Source: Bacteroides intestinalis | GTDB lineage: Bacteria > Bacteroidota > Bacteroidia > Bacteroidales > Bacteroidaceae | DNA: 64,000 bases | Direction: 5' to 3' | NCBI RefSeq assembly: GCF_902364365.1 | Contig: NZ_CABJDN010000008.1 | Location: 1-64,000 of the forward strand | Part shown: positions 17,580 through 25,111 of the stretch, in pieces | How positions within the stretch are numbered: position 1 is the stretch's first letter | Layout of the letters: every line of letters starts with the position of its first letter | Position numbers and translations under genes: made by a program | Notes under the pieces: model-generated | Databases searched by the model: none | Told to the model about the DNA's origin: nothing | What the model saw: only the letters and a program-made list of their open reading frames with translations

Positions 17580-18914
17580 ATGATACGAAACTTTATTATT
17601 ATAGGCATGGACGATAACCGGGAACCTTTCTTCCCGCCCGAAGTGCTGCGGCATATACGGGAAGGAAAAGTATTCTCCGGCGGCTTACGGCATCGGGAGA
17701 TTGTAGAGAAGTTACTTCCGGAAGGTGCGGAATGGATTTCCATAACAGTTCCACTGGACAACGTCTTCGCCCAATACGAAAACATTTTTGCAGACTTTGA
17801 GAAGAAGGCTTCCGATGCATCTATTGTCGTATTTGCATCCGGAGATCCCCTGTTTTTCGGCTTCGCCAATACGGTAAAACGAAAACTGCCCGATGCAAAG
17901 ATACGTCTCTATCCGGCTTTCAACTCCCTGCAAACATTAGCGCACAGGCTGGTGATGCCCTACAACGATATGCGTACCGTCTCTCTGACAGGACGCCCGT
18001 GGCAGGAACTGGACAAAGCACTCATAGAACGTGCTCACAAAATAGGTGTACTGACAGATCGGGAGCATACCCCTGCCACTATCGCCGCGCGAATGTTGGA
18101 ATACGGATACATCGATTACACGATGTACATCGGTGAACACCTCGGCAATCCCGAACGCGAGCGCATTCGTCGGATGAGTCTTGAAGAAGCTGAAAAAGAG
18201 ACATTTGAGCATCCGAATAACTTGCTGCTCTGCTACGATACCCGTAGACAGTCAGCTACGACACCCATAGACGATCAGCTACGACACCCGTATACGGTAA
18301 GCTACGACACCCATAGCAAGGAAGCTTTCTTCTCTATAGATAGTCAGCCCTCTATAACTGAACAGCCCCGCCCCTTCGGTCTTCCCGATGAACAATTTGC
18401 CCACTTGGACGGACGTGCCCGCATGATTACCAAAGCTCCGATCCGCCTCCTTACCTTGCAGGCATTGGAACTGAATCGCCGCCGTGTCTTTTGGGATATA
18501 GGTTTCTGCACAGGTTCTGTCTCCATCGAAGCCCGCCTGCAATTCCCGCATCTTACGGTTGTTTCGTTCGAGATACGTCCCGAAGGAGAAGACCTGATGC
18601 GCATCAACTCCCGCCGTTTCGGTGCGCCGGGAATCACAGCCTTAATCGGAGATTTCCTGCAAACTGATCTGGGAGCTCTCCCCCGCCCCGACGCTGTCTT
18701 TATCGGCGGACACGGTGGAAAATTAGAAAATATACTGGTACGCCTGAAAGAAGTATTGCAGCCCGGCGGTTGCATCGTCTTCAACTCCGTGTCCGAAAGT
18801 AGTAAGGAGCTATTTCGTCAAGGAGTTCATGCCGCAGGAATGACCTTACATTCCTCCCTGCGTATCATCATCAACAATTTTAACCCTATAGAAATAATGA
18901 AAGCAACGATATGA
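17580..18914 (+). CDS. cobL: CbiE-CbiT fusion (CobL-type precorrin-6B methyltransferase)
   Basis: A 444-residue protein. Residues 1 to about 210 are CbiE, the C5 methyltransferase half ('FIIIGMDDN', 'FASGDPLFFG', 'SLTGRPWQELD'). Residues about 280-444 are CbiT, the C15 methylating/decarboxylating half, with the SAM motif 'VFWDIGFCTGSVSIEA' near 303-318 and 'DAVFIGGHGG' near 376-385. CobL of aerobic bacteria has the same order. The linker (about 217-248) is encoded by a four-copy 23-bp tandem repeat and reads a different frame in each copy. It starts 11 bp after cobJ-cbiC and its stop overlaps the next start (ATGA at 18911-18914). Confidence 0.92.
   Translation: MIRNFIIIGMDDNREPFFPPEVLRHIREGKVFSGGLRHREIVEKLLPEGAEWISITVPLDNVFAQYENIFADFEKKASDASIVVFASGDPLFFGFANTVKRKLPDAKIRLYPAFNSLQTLAHRLVMPYNDMRTVSLTGRPWQELDKALIERAHKIGVLTDREHTPATIAARMLEYGYIDYTMYIGEHLGNPERERIRRMSLEEAEKETFEHPNNLLLCYDTRRQSATTPIDDQLRHPYTVSYDTHSKEAFFSIDSQPSITEQPRPFGLPDEQFAHLDGRARMITKAPIRLLTLQALELNRRRVFWDIGFCTGSVSIEARLQFPHLTVVSFEIRPEGEDLMRINSRRFGAPGITALIGDFLQTDLGALPRPDAVFIGGHGGKLENILVRLKEVLQPGGCIVFNSVSESSKELFRQGVHAAGMTLHSSLRIIINNFNPIEIMKATI
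18232..18323 (+). repeat. 23-bp tandem repeat, four copies, inside cbiE-cbiT
   Basis: Copies start at 18232, 18255, 18278 and 18301 with core GCTACGAYACCC followed by a diverged 11-base tail. Because 23 is not a multiple of 3, successive copies are read in different frames; copies one and four share a frame ('CYDTRR' and 'SYDTHS'). The three added units total 69 bp, which keeps CbiT in frame. Confidence 0.9.
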
Positions 18915-21019
18915 AAACAGCTATCCTTTTAGTAACAGGCAACAGCCTCACCCTGGCCGAGACACTGCACCAAGAAATGAACGACTCTGAAATATTCACA
19001 CTCGAACACTTTCCCGGTTGCACTTATATCTCATCCCTTTCCGATTTCATAGAAGAGAATTTCGACGAATATGATGCATTCATCTTCATTTGTGCCATGG
19101 GCATTTGTGTCCGCACCATTGCCCCCCATGTAAAAGATAAGCATACCGACCCGGCCGTGATCTGCGTGGACAGCATGGGACGCAATGCCATATCCGTATT
19201 GTCCGGTCACATCGGGCAAGCCAATAAAATCACCCAAGATGTCGCCCACATCTTAGGGGCGAATCCCGTCATCAGTACCTTGAGCGACAATAGCGGATTA
19301 TGGGCTCTTGACACCCTCGGACAAGAGTTCGGTTGGGAAGTTTTGGTAGGTATGTCGCACGCATACTATAAAAATATAGAACTCCTCGACGACGAAGAAG
19401 AAAGCGATGAGGAGGAAGATTACAATGAAGAAGAAGAGGAGTACGGCGAAGATGAGGACGAAGAGTACAACGAGGATGAAGATGAGGATGAAGAGTACGA
19501 CGAGGATGAAGATGAGGATGAAGAGTACGACGAAGATGAGGATGAAGAGTACGACGAGGACGAGGATGAAGAGTACGATGAGGATGAAGAGGATGAAGAT
19601 GAGGATGATAACAGTATCATACTTCAAATGAGGGACGGCACCAATTACAACGAGAGAACCAAGGAATTCAACGTCATCATTAACCTCTTCGTCAACAAAT
19701 ACCGTACCGCCCTGTTACTCGAAATCCGCGATGAAGGCACTGACTACCTGGAACGTACCCGCCCCCAACACGTCGACGTCTATTACCATCGCAGCGACAT
19801 GGATCTCAGCCAGTACAAACTGCTGATTATCGTCAGTCCCTTTATGTTCTTCGACCCCGCAATAGCCCACATACAGTATATTCCTAGAATATTGCATGTC
19901 GGCCTCGGGCTCGCACTCGATCCCCCCGAATTCGAAGAACTATTCGTCAATCTCGTTGTAGGCGCACCCGGTAAAAACATCTGTGGGCAAGCCATCAAAG
20001 AAGTAGCCACCATTGATGTGAAACGCAACGTAGAAGTGATAAAAAAATTACAGAAACTGGTCGACGTCCGCTTCTATACGGCCGAAGAACTGAGTCAGGT
20101 AGAAGTTCCCAATCCCAGCACCACCGTACAAAAGTACATGGGCACGCCCAGTGTATGCGAAGCAGCGGCCATACTCTCATCGCATCACGGTGTGCTATAT
20201 GCCGAAAAATTCAAAGGTCTCAGCAATAAATCCACCTTCGCCATCGCCATCGAGAATGGATACCTACGTCAAGGGCACATCGAAATCGTCGGCGCTGGTC
20301 CGGGTAATCCCGACCTTATCTCCGTGCGTGGAAGGCAAATGCTGGAGAAGGCAGATCTTATCCTCTACGCCGGCAGTCTCGTCCCCCGCGAACTGACATT
20401 CTGTGCCAAACCGGGTGCTACCGTCCGCAACTCAGCCTCTATGGACTTGGAAGAACAGTTTGCACTGATGAAGAAATTCTATGATGAAGACAAATTCATA
20501 GTTCGCCTGCATACGGGCGACCCCTGCATCTACGGTGCCATTCAGGAACAGATGAACTATTTCGACCAGCATCACATGAGTTATCACATCACACCGGGCA
20601 TTTCTTCCTTCCAGGCTGCTGCCGCTGCGCTGAAGTCTCAGTTTACCATTCCTGAGAAAGTGCAGAGCATCATCCTTACCCGCGGTGAAGGACGCACCCC
20701 CATGCCGGAACGCGAACAGCTCCACCTGCTGGCACGCTCGCAAAGCACCATGTGTATCTTCCTCAGCGCCGGCATTGCCGAACAGGTGCAGGAAGAGCTC
20801 TTACAGGAATATCCCGAAACCACCCCTGTTGCCGTTTGCTACCACCTTACCTGGAAGGACGAGCGCATCTATCGAGGAGAGTTGAAGGACCTTGCAAAGA
20901 TTGTGAAAGAGAACAACCTGACGCTCACCACCATGATTGTCGTAGGTGAAGCCATCGACAACCGCGAAGGCCTTTCCCGGCTCTATGCCCATGAATTCAA
21001 ACATCTCTTCCGCAGATAA
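18911..21019 (+). CDS. cbiG-cobM: CbiG-CbiF/CobM fusion with acidic repeat insertion
   Basis: A 702-residue bifunctional enzyme. Residues 1-150 are the N-terminal part of CbiG, the cobalt-precorrin-5A hydrolase that opens the delta-lactone ('FICAMGICVRTIAP', 'NAISVLSGHIGQAN'). Residues about 157-235 are an almost uninterrupted Asp/Glu/Tyr repeat. CbiG resumes at about 236-450 ('LGLALDPPEFEEL' and 'FAIAIENGY'). Residues 454-702 are CbiF/CobM, the C11 methyltransferase ('VGAGPGNPDLISVRG', 'LHTGDPCIYGAI', 'TPGISSFQAAAAAL', 'ILTRGEGRTPMPE'). These two halves act one after the other. CbiG marks the anaerobic, early-cobalt route. The acidic insertion is not part of the family fold. Confidence 0.93.
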   Translation: MKTAILLVTGNSLTLAETLHQEMNDSEIFTLEHFPGCTYISSLSDFIEENFDEYDAFIFICAMGICVRTIAPHVKDKHTDPAVICVDSMGRNAISVLSGHIGQANKITQDVAHILGANPVISTLSDNSGLWALDTLGQEFGWEVLVGMSHAYYKNIELLDDEEESDEEEDYNEEEEEYGEDEDEEYNEDEDEDEEYDEDEDEDEEYDEDEDEEYDEDEDEEYDEDEEDEDEDDNSIILQMRDGTNYNERTKEFNVIINLFVNKYRTALLLEIRDEGTDYLERTRPQHVDVYYHRSDMDLSQYKLLIIVSPFMFFDPAIAHIQYIPRILHVGLGLALDPPEFEELFVNLVVGAPGKNICGQAIKEVATIDVKRNVEVIKKLQKLVDVRFYTAEELSQVEVPNPSTTVQKYMGTPSVCEAAAILSSHHGVLYAEKFKGLSNKSTFAIAIENGYLRQGHIEIVGAGPGNPDLISVRGRQMLEKADLILYAGSLVPRELTFCAKPGATVRNSASMDLEEQFALMKKFYDEDKFIVRLHTGDPCIYGAIQEQMNYFDQHHMSYHITPGISSFQAAAAALKSQFTIPEKVQSIILTRGEGRTPMPEREQLHLLARSQSTMCIFLSAGIAEQVQEELLQEYPETTPVAVCYHLTWKDERIYRGELKDLAKIVKENNLTLTTMIVVGEAIDNREGLSRLYAHEFKHLFRR
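19381..19612 (+). repeat. In-frame acidic codon repeat in cbiG
   Basis: Imperfect tandem repeats of GAC/GAT GAG/GAA codons with a TAC roughly every 18-30 bases; one 30-base unit at about 19471-19500 is repeated almost exactly at 19501-19530. All unit lengths are multiples of 3, so copy change alters length without frameshift. The encoded stretch has about 60 acidic residues and no basic ones. Confidence 0.92.
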
Positions 21020-21027
21020 GAAGGGAA

Positions 21028-21114
21028 TGATAATGTGATAGGGTGATAAAGTAGCTGTATTATATATCACGGAGTGTTATCCCACTATCACTTTATCACC
21101 CTATCACATTATCA
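21028..21114. repeat. 25-bp-arm inverted repeat between cob genes
   Basis: Arms 21028-21052 and 21090-21114 are perfect reverse complements with a 37-base loop. It fills the gap between the cbiG-cobM and cbiJ-cbiD genes, which otherwise look like one operon. It resembles the hairpin at 11309 in design but not in sequence. Confidence 0.87.
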
Positions 21115-21142
21115 CATTTTGTTCAACTAAAACCTAAAAGTA

Positions 21143-23038
21143 ATGATATTAATATTAGGTGGAACCACCGAAGGACGCATCGCTGCACGTACCCTTGAAG
21201 AAGCTGGAAAACCATTCTACTACTCTACTAAAGGAGACGAACAGGAAGTAACTATGCACCACGGTATCCGCCTGCAAGGTGCCATGGACGAACTGGATTT
21301 GGAGCGCTGTTGCCGGGAACATAACATTCAATTACTGGTAGACGCCGCCCACCCCTTTGCCATACAACTGCACCAGACCGTAGAGAAAGTAGCCTATACC
21401 CTGAACCTGCTTGTCATCCGATTCGAACGTATTTATCCGCCACGTGACGAAGAACACATCATCTGGTGCGAAGATTTTGAAGATGCCATTCGGCAAATCA
21501 AGAAAGAAGATATCTTCACCCTCCTGGCACTGACAGGCGTACAAAGCATTGCCAAGCTAAAGCCTCTCTGGCAGGAAAGTACCTGTTGTTACTTCCGCAT
21601 CCTTAACCGCGAGAGTTCCCGCCGTCTGGCCGAACGTGAAGGTTTTCCCGAAAAATATCTGCATTACTACCATGCAGGCGAAGACGAACGCATCCTGTTA
21701 CAGCAACTTCATCCCGAAGCCATATTGATAAAGGAAAGCGGACTTTCCGGAGGATTCAATGAAAAAGTGGAAGCTGCCCTTCAGGAAGGTATCCGCATTT
21801 TTGCAATCCGTCGTCCGCCAATGCCCGGAAGTTTTATGATAGTGAACGGTGAGCATGGCCTACGCCGGATGATTGAAAAACATCTGCCCGATTTTTACCC
21901 TTTGCGTAGTGGTCTGACTACGGGTACCTGTGCAGCCGCGGCCGCTGTAGCTGCAACCTGGGATATTTTCAATGTTCAACGCCAGCCCCGACCCGAAGAA
22001 TTCCCTGTTATTCTCCCTAACGGAGAAACCATTTATGTTCCCGTCGAAGAGCAAGAACTCTACCCGCATCCCAGCTGTATAAACGATGACTGGATGCTGG
22101 AGGCAGATGCCACTGTCATCAAAGATGCAGGTGATGACCCCGATGTAACTAATGGCATGCAGATCAAGGCCAATGTTGCCGTGCCTTTCCGTTTTGACGA
22201 TCCAACACCCGCAGAACTTGGTGCTGATGATTATACCGTTATTGTCTGTGGAGGCGAAGGCGTAGGCATTGTTACCCTATCGGGTTTAGGATTGGAAGTA
22301 GGAGGACCTGCCATCAACGTTACTCCCCGCAAAATGATTGAAAACAATGTAAAGGCATGCCTTCAACGACTTGGCATTTCCAAACAACCCAATCCTTTTG
22401 CTGTCACTATTTCCGTACCGGGTGGCGAAGAAATAGCCCGACGGACTTTTAATCCCCGTCTGGGTATAGAGGGTGGTATTTCTATCATCGGAACTTCGGG
22501 TATCGTGAAACCTTTTTCTTCCGAAGCATTTGTAGATTCCATCCGCAAATCCATGGAAGTAGGTCGGGCAACAGGAAGCCCGCGCATCGTCCTTAATTCG
22601 GGTGCAAAGAGTGAAAAATATGTCCGGAGGTACTATCCCGAACTGCCTGCACAGGCATTTATTCATTACGGAAACTTCATTGGAGATACGATAAAGATTG
22701 CCGCAGATTTGGAAATCAAAGCAGTGACTTTGGGTATCATGATAGGAAAAGCCGTGAAGCTGGCAGAAGGCAATCTGGATACGCACAGTAAGCAAGTGAC
22801 GATGAATAAGGATTTCTTACGTGAAGTGGCCCTTTCTGCCGGATGCGGAGGAGAAACACTTGCAGTTATCGAAAAGATAACTTTAGCCCGTGAGTTATGG
22901 TCATTGCTCTCTGCCGAAGATTTGCAAGCTTTTGGCTCCCGTTTGCTCGAACTGTGCCATCAATATTGCGACCCGTTGCTACCTGAAGGAGAACTGACTA
23001 TTCTGCTCATTAGTGAAGAAGGGAAAACAATTACATAG
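21143..23038 (+). CDS. cbiJ-cbiD: CbiJ/CobK-CbiD fusion: precorrin-6A reductase and C1-methyltransferase
   Basis: A 631-residue bifunctional enzyme. Residues 1 to about 247 are CobK/CbiJ, the NAD(P)H-dependent precorrin-6A reductase ('ILGGTTEGRIAA' at the N terminus, 'LVDAAHPFA' and 'ILIKESGLSGGFNEK'). Residues 253-631 are CbiD, the cobalt-precorrin-5B C1-methyltransferase ('RSGLTTGTCAAAA', 'DAGDDPDVTNG', 'GGEGVGIVT'). CbiD is specific to the anaerobic route and agrees with CbiG upstream. The two reactions are neighbours in the pathway. It is the last gene of the operon; the final amidations (CbiA, CbiP) and CbiB are not in this window. Confidence 0.93.
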   Translation: MILILGGTTEGRIAARTLEEAGKPFYYSTKGDEQEVTMHHGIRLQGAMDELDLERCCREHNIQLLVDAAHPFAIQLHQTVEKVAYTLNLLVIRFERIYPPRDEEHIIWCEDFEDAIRQIKKEDIFTLLALTGVQSIAKLKPLWQESTCCYFRILNRESSRRLAEREGFPEKYLHYYHAGEDERILLQQLHPEAILIKESGLSGGFNEKVEAALQEGIRIFAIRRPPMPGSFMIVNGEHGLRRMIEKHLPDFYPLRSGLTTGTCAAAAAVAATWDIFNVQRQPRPEEFPVILPNGETIYVPVEEQELYPHPSCINDDWMLEADATVIKDAGDDPDVTNGMQIKANVAVPFRFDDPTPAELGADDYTVIVCGGEGVGIVTLSGLGLEVGGPAINVTPRKMIENNVKACLQRLGISKQPNPFAVTISVPGGEEIARRTFNPRLGIEGGISIIGTSGIVKPFSSEAFVDSIRKSMEVGRATGSPRIVLNSGAKSEKYVRRYYPELPAQAFIHYGNFIGDTIKIAADLEIKAVTLGIMIGKAVKLAEGNLDTHSKQVTMNKDFLREVALSAGCGGETLAVIEKITLARELWSLLSAEDLQAFGSRLLELCHQYCDPLLPEGELTILLISEEGKTIT

Positions 23039-23057
23039 AATAAAAAAACAGGTTTTA

Positions 23058-23117
23058 CATGTAGTCTGTCAGGCTGAAAGCCCTACACTATATAATGAAA
23101 GTCCTTCAGGCTACATG
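23058..23117. repeat. Imperfect inverted repeat after cob operon
   Basis: CATGTAGTCTG near 23058 is complementary, with one mismatch, to the sequence ending CTACATG at 23117; the word TCAGGCT also occurs twice. It lies between cbiJ-cbiD and the dehydrogenase and may act as a terminator without a T-run or be an extragenic palindrome. Confidence 0.5.
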
Positions 23118-23143
23118 CGAAACTTAAATTAAAAAGCTTAAAT

Positions 23144-23947
23144 ATGAAACACCCCCAAATAATCCTCGTCACCGGTGCTTCTTCCGGTTTTGGAAGAGTC
23201 ATTGCTACGCAGTTGGCTGCACAAGGACATATAGTTTATGGCTCCAGCCGGAAAGCAGTTTCCGATAACTCCGGCTTCAAAATGTTGCAATTGGATATTA
23301 CTGATCCTGCATCGGTAGCCAATGCCATATCTACTATCCTGAAAGAGCAAGGCAGCATCGATGTACTTGTCAACAATGCCGGGATGGGCATCAGCGGAGC
23401 TATCGAACTCACTACCGAGGAGGAGATACAACACCAAATGAATACGAATTTCACGGGTGCCGTCCGTATGTGTGCGGTGGTGCTGCCTTTCATGCGCAAA
23501 GCAGGACACGGACGAATCATAAATATCAGTTCCATCGCAGGTGTCCTTGCCGTTCCTTTTCAAGCCTTCTACAGTGCATCCAAGTTCGCGATTGAAGGAT
23601 ATAGTGAAGCGCTTTACCAGGAAGTAAAACCGTTAGGCATCCAAGTTTGCGTAGTCGAACCGGGAGATTTCCAGACTGGTTTCACAGCGCAACGGCAAGT
23701 GTGCCAGACTTCCCTCTCCCATGCGCAATATGGGGAGAGTTTTGCAAAAGCCATGCGAAACGTAGAACAATCTGAAAACAATGGTTGCCGACCGGAAAAG
23801 TTAGGCAAAGCAATCTGCAAACTGGTAAATAGCCGCCGCCCTGCTTTCCGCACAAAAGTCGGTCCGTGGGAACAAGTATTCTTTGCACGCATTAAACCTA
23901 TGCTACCGTTTAGTCTGGTAGATTGGCTGATCAGGAAATTCTATTAA
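23144..23947 (+). CDS. Short-chain dehydrogenase/reductase
   Basis: A 267-residue classical SDR. The cofactor motif 'TGASSGFG' is at residues 10-17, 'NNAGMG' near 86-91, and the catalytic Tyr143-x-x-x-Lys147 in 'YSASK' with the Ser of 'NISSIAG' before it. Such enzymes oxidise or reduce alcohol/keto groups with NAD(P). The substrate is not evident. It follows the cob operon by 105 bp in the same direction but has no visible link with corrin synthesis. Confidence 0.9.
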   Translation: MKHPQIILVTGASSGFGRVIATQLAAQGHIVYGSSRKAVSDNSGFKMLQLDITDPASVANAISTILKEQGSIDVLVNNAGMGISGAIELTTEEEIQHQMNTNFTGAVRMCAVVLPFMRKAGHGRIINISSIAGVLAVPFQAFYSASKFAIEGYSEALYQEVKPLGIQVCVVEPGDFQTGFTAQRQVCQTSLSHAQYGESFAKAMRNVEQSENNGCRPEKLGKAICKLVNSRRPAFRTKVGPWEQVFFARIKPMLPFSLVDWLIRKFY

Positions 23948-24018
23948 TTAGCTGTGTAGCTCATCCCCTTTGGGCAAAACTTTATAGAATAACATTTTGT
24001 GTGTTCTTTCCCAAACAC

Positions 24019-24026
24019 TACCTTTG
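24019..24026 (+). promoter_or_regulatory. Promoter of the decayed toxin-antitoxin pair
   Basis: TACCTTTG (-7) lies 19 bp after a TTTG at 23996-23999 (-33), the preferred Bacteroides spacing. It precedes the 42-codon antitoxin frame at 24048. Confidence 0.7.
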
Positions 24027-24047
24027 TGGCATACCCATTCAAAAAGC

Positions 24048-24176
24048 ATGATTCCGTATACAATGAATGAATTACATGAGCGAATTGATAAAGCAGAAAA
24101 AGCGATCATCGAAGGAAATGTGATTGATTCTGAAACAGAAGACGCCAAATTAGCAGACTTCATGCGCACACTATGA
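24048..24176 (+). CDS. Small putative antitoxin (42 aa)
   Basis: An open frame of 42 codons ('MNELHERIDKAEKAIIEGNV...DFMRTL') with a good promoter 22 bp upstream. It is helical and acidic, and its ATGA overlap with the next frame at 24173 is typical of antitoxin-toxin pairs. Similar short proteins, beginning with a helical 'ELHERIDKAE'-like segment, pair with RelE-type toxins in Bacteroidales. The partner toxin is truncated, so this is probably a relic still in frame. Confidence 0.55.
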   Translation: MIPYTMNELHERIDKAEKAIIEGNVIDSETEDAKLADFMRTL

Positions 24177-24325
24177 AAATAAAGACTTATCCTGAAGCTA
24201 CTCAGGAGCTACGCAAGATTGCCGCTTTTTGCAAACAGCAATGGGGAATTGAGATTGCACACAGGATGTATGGGATCCCCGTCGTGAGCCGCTCGGAATA
24301 TAGCGCAGCCACTCGTAACTTGTAA
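24173..24325 (+). pseudogene. Truncated RelE/ParE-type toxin
   Basis: The frame opens like a RelE/ParE toxin ('MKIKTYPEATQELRKIAAFCKQQWG') but stops after 50 codons, about half the family length. Similarity to toxin is lost after about residue 33 ('HRMYG'), where the DNA changes to a repeat-like sequence ending in ACTTGTAACTTGTAGCTCGTAGC (24312-24340). The toxin core needed for activity is absent. Confidence 0.65.
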
Positions 24326-24386
24326 CTTGTAGCTCGTAGCTAACTAATATTCTCCCAACAGGAATTGTATGTAATCATATAATTTA

Positions 24387-24394
24387 TATCTTTG
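24387..24394 (+). promoter_or_regulatory. -7 box of beta-barrel protein gene
   Basis: TATCTTTG, exact TAnnTTTG, 39 bp before the start at 24433. Confidence 0.65.
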
Positions 24395-24432
24395 CGAGCA
24401 AATAAACATCAACCCCTTACAAGGTTCAAGTA

Positions 24433-25110
24433 ATGAAACAGACTATTCTCACTATTTTCTTTGCAATCATAGCATTGGGAGCAAATGCCCAATCCCCTAT
24501 CTCCTTCCAAGTAAAAGCCGGAGTCGGTACCTCCAACTTCAATGGAGAAAATGTAGAAAGTGATACACGCATCGCCTACAAAGTAGGTGTCGGCATGAAC
24601 TATGAACTCAACCGCACATGGGTGTTTCAACCATCACTGAACTTTGTATCGATAGGTGCCCGTGAAGAAGTGGAATATGTAGGAAAAGTGAACATGAATG
24701 AGTTGTATATCCAGCTCCCCATCATGATGGCCGCCCGCCTCAACCTTGGAAAGAATTACAGTGCTTCCCTGAGTGCCGGTCCGTATATTGCCTATGGCGT
24801 AGGCGGAAAGACATCCGGTGAGATGGAGGAATATGATTACAGTAGTGAATACAACCCTAACAGAAGCTACAGATTCCGCATAGATACTTTCGGTAACCGG
24901 ATAGATGACAAAATGGGAAACAAACGCTTCGATGCCGGCCTTATGTTCGGCCTCAACATCGAATATCACAAATTCATATTCGGAGCAGAGCTTCAGTTGG
25001 GAATGATCAAGGTAAACGACCAGTTGGATAACCTACTGCAATCATCCGGCATTGAGAAATTCTCTCCCAAGAATCTCGCTTCGTTCTTCACCGTAGGATA
25101 CCGGTTCTGA
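24433..25110 (+). CDS. Outer-membrane beta-barrel protein (porin family, OMP_b-brl type)
   Basis: A 225-residue protein with signal peptide (residues 1-19, ending GANAQ) and alternating beta-strand pattern ('VKAGVGTSNFNG', 'YKVGVGMNYELN', 'DAGLMFGLNIEYHKFIFGAELQLGM'), ending with an aromatic residue ('TVGYRF') as barrel proteins do. It belongs to the small PorT/OmpW-like barrels common in Bacteroidetes. It is a single gene with its own promoter and ends 1 bp before the convergent MATE gene. Function unknown. Confidence 0.8.
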   Translation: MKQTILTIFFAIIALGANAQSPISFQVKAGVGTSNFNGENVESDTRIAYKVGVGMNYELNRTWVFQPSLNFVSIGAREEVEYVGKVNMNELYIQLPIMMAARLNLGKNYSASLSAGPYIAYGVGGKTSGEMEEYDYSSEYNPNRSYRFRIDTFGNRIDDKMGNKRFDAGLMFGLNIEYHKFIFGAELQLGMIKVNDQLDNLLQSSGIEKFSPKNLASFFTVGYRF

Positions 25111-25111
25111 T

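Noticed and set aside
16005..18323. Possible CRISPR array, because of 22-23-bp repeated words
   Set aside because: Units are contiguous with no unique spacers of 30 bp or more, and no cas genes are present.
19420..19627. Long minus-strand frames encoding runs of Ser or of Ile/Leu/Val opposite cbiG
   Set aside because: They are mirror images of the GAY/GAR codon repeat of the cbiG gene and have no start signals or family resemblance.
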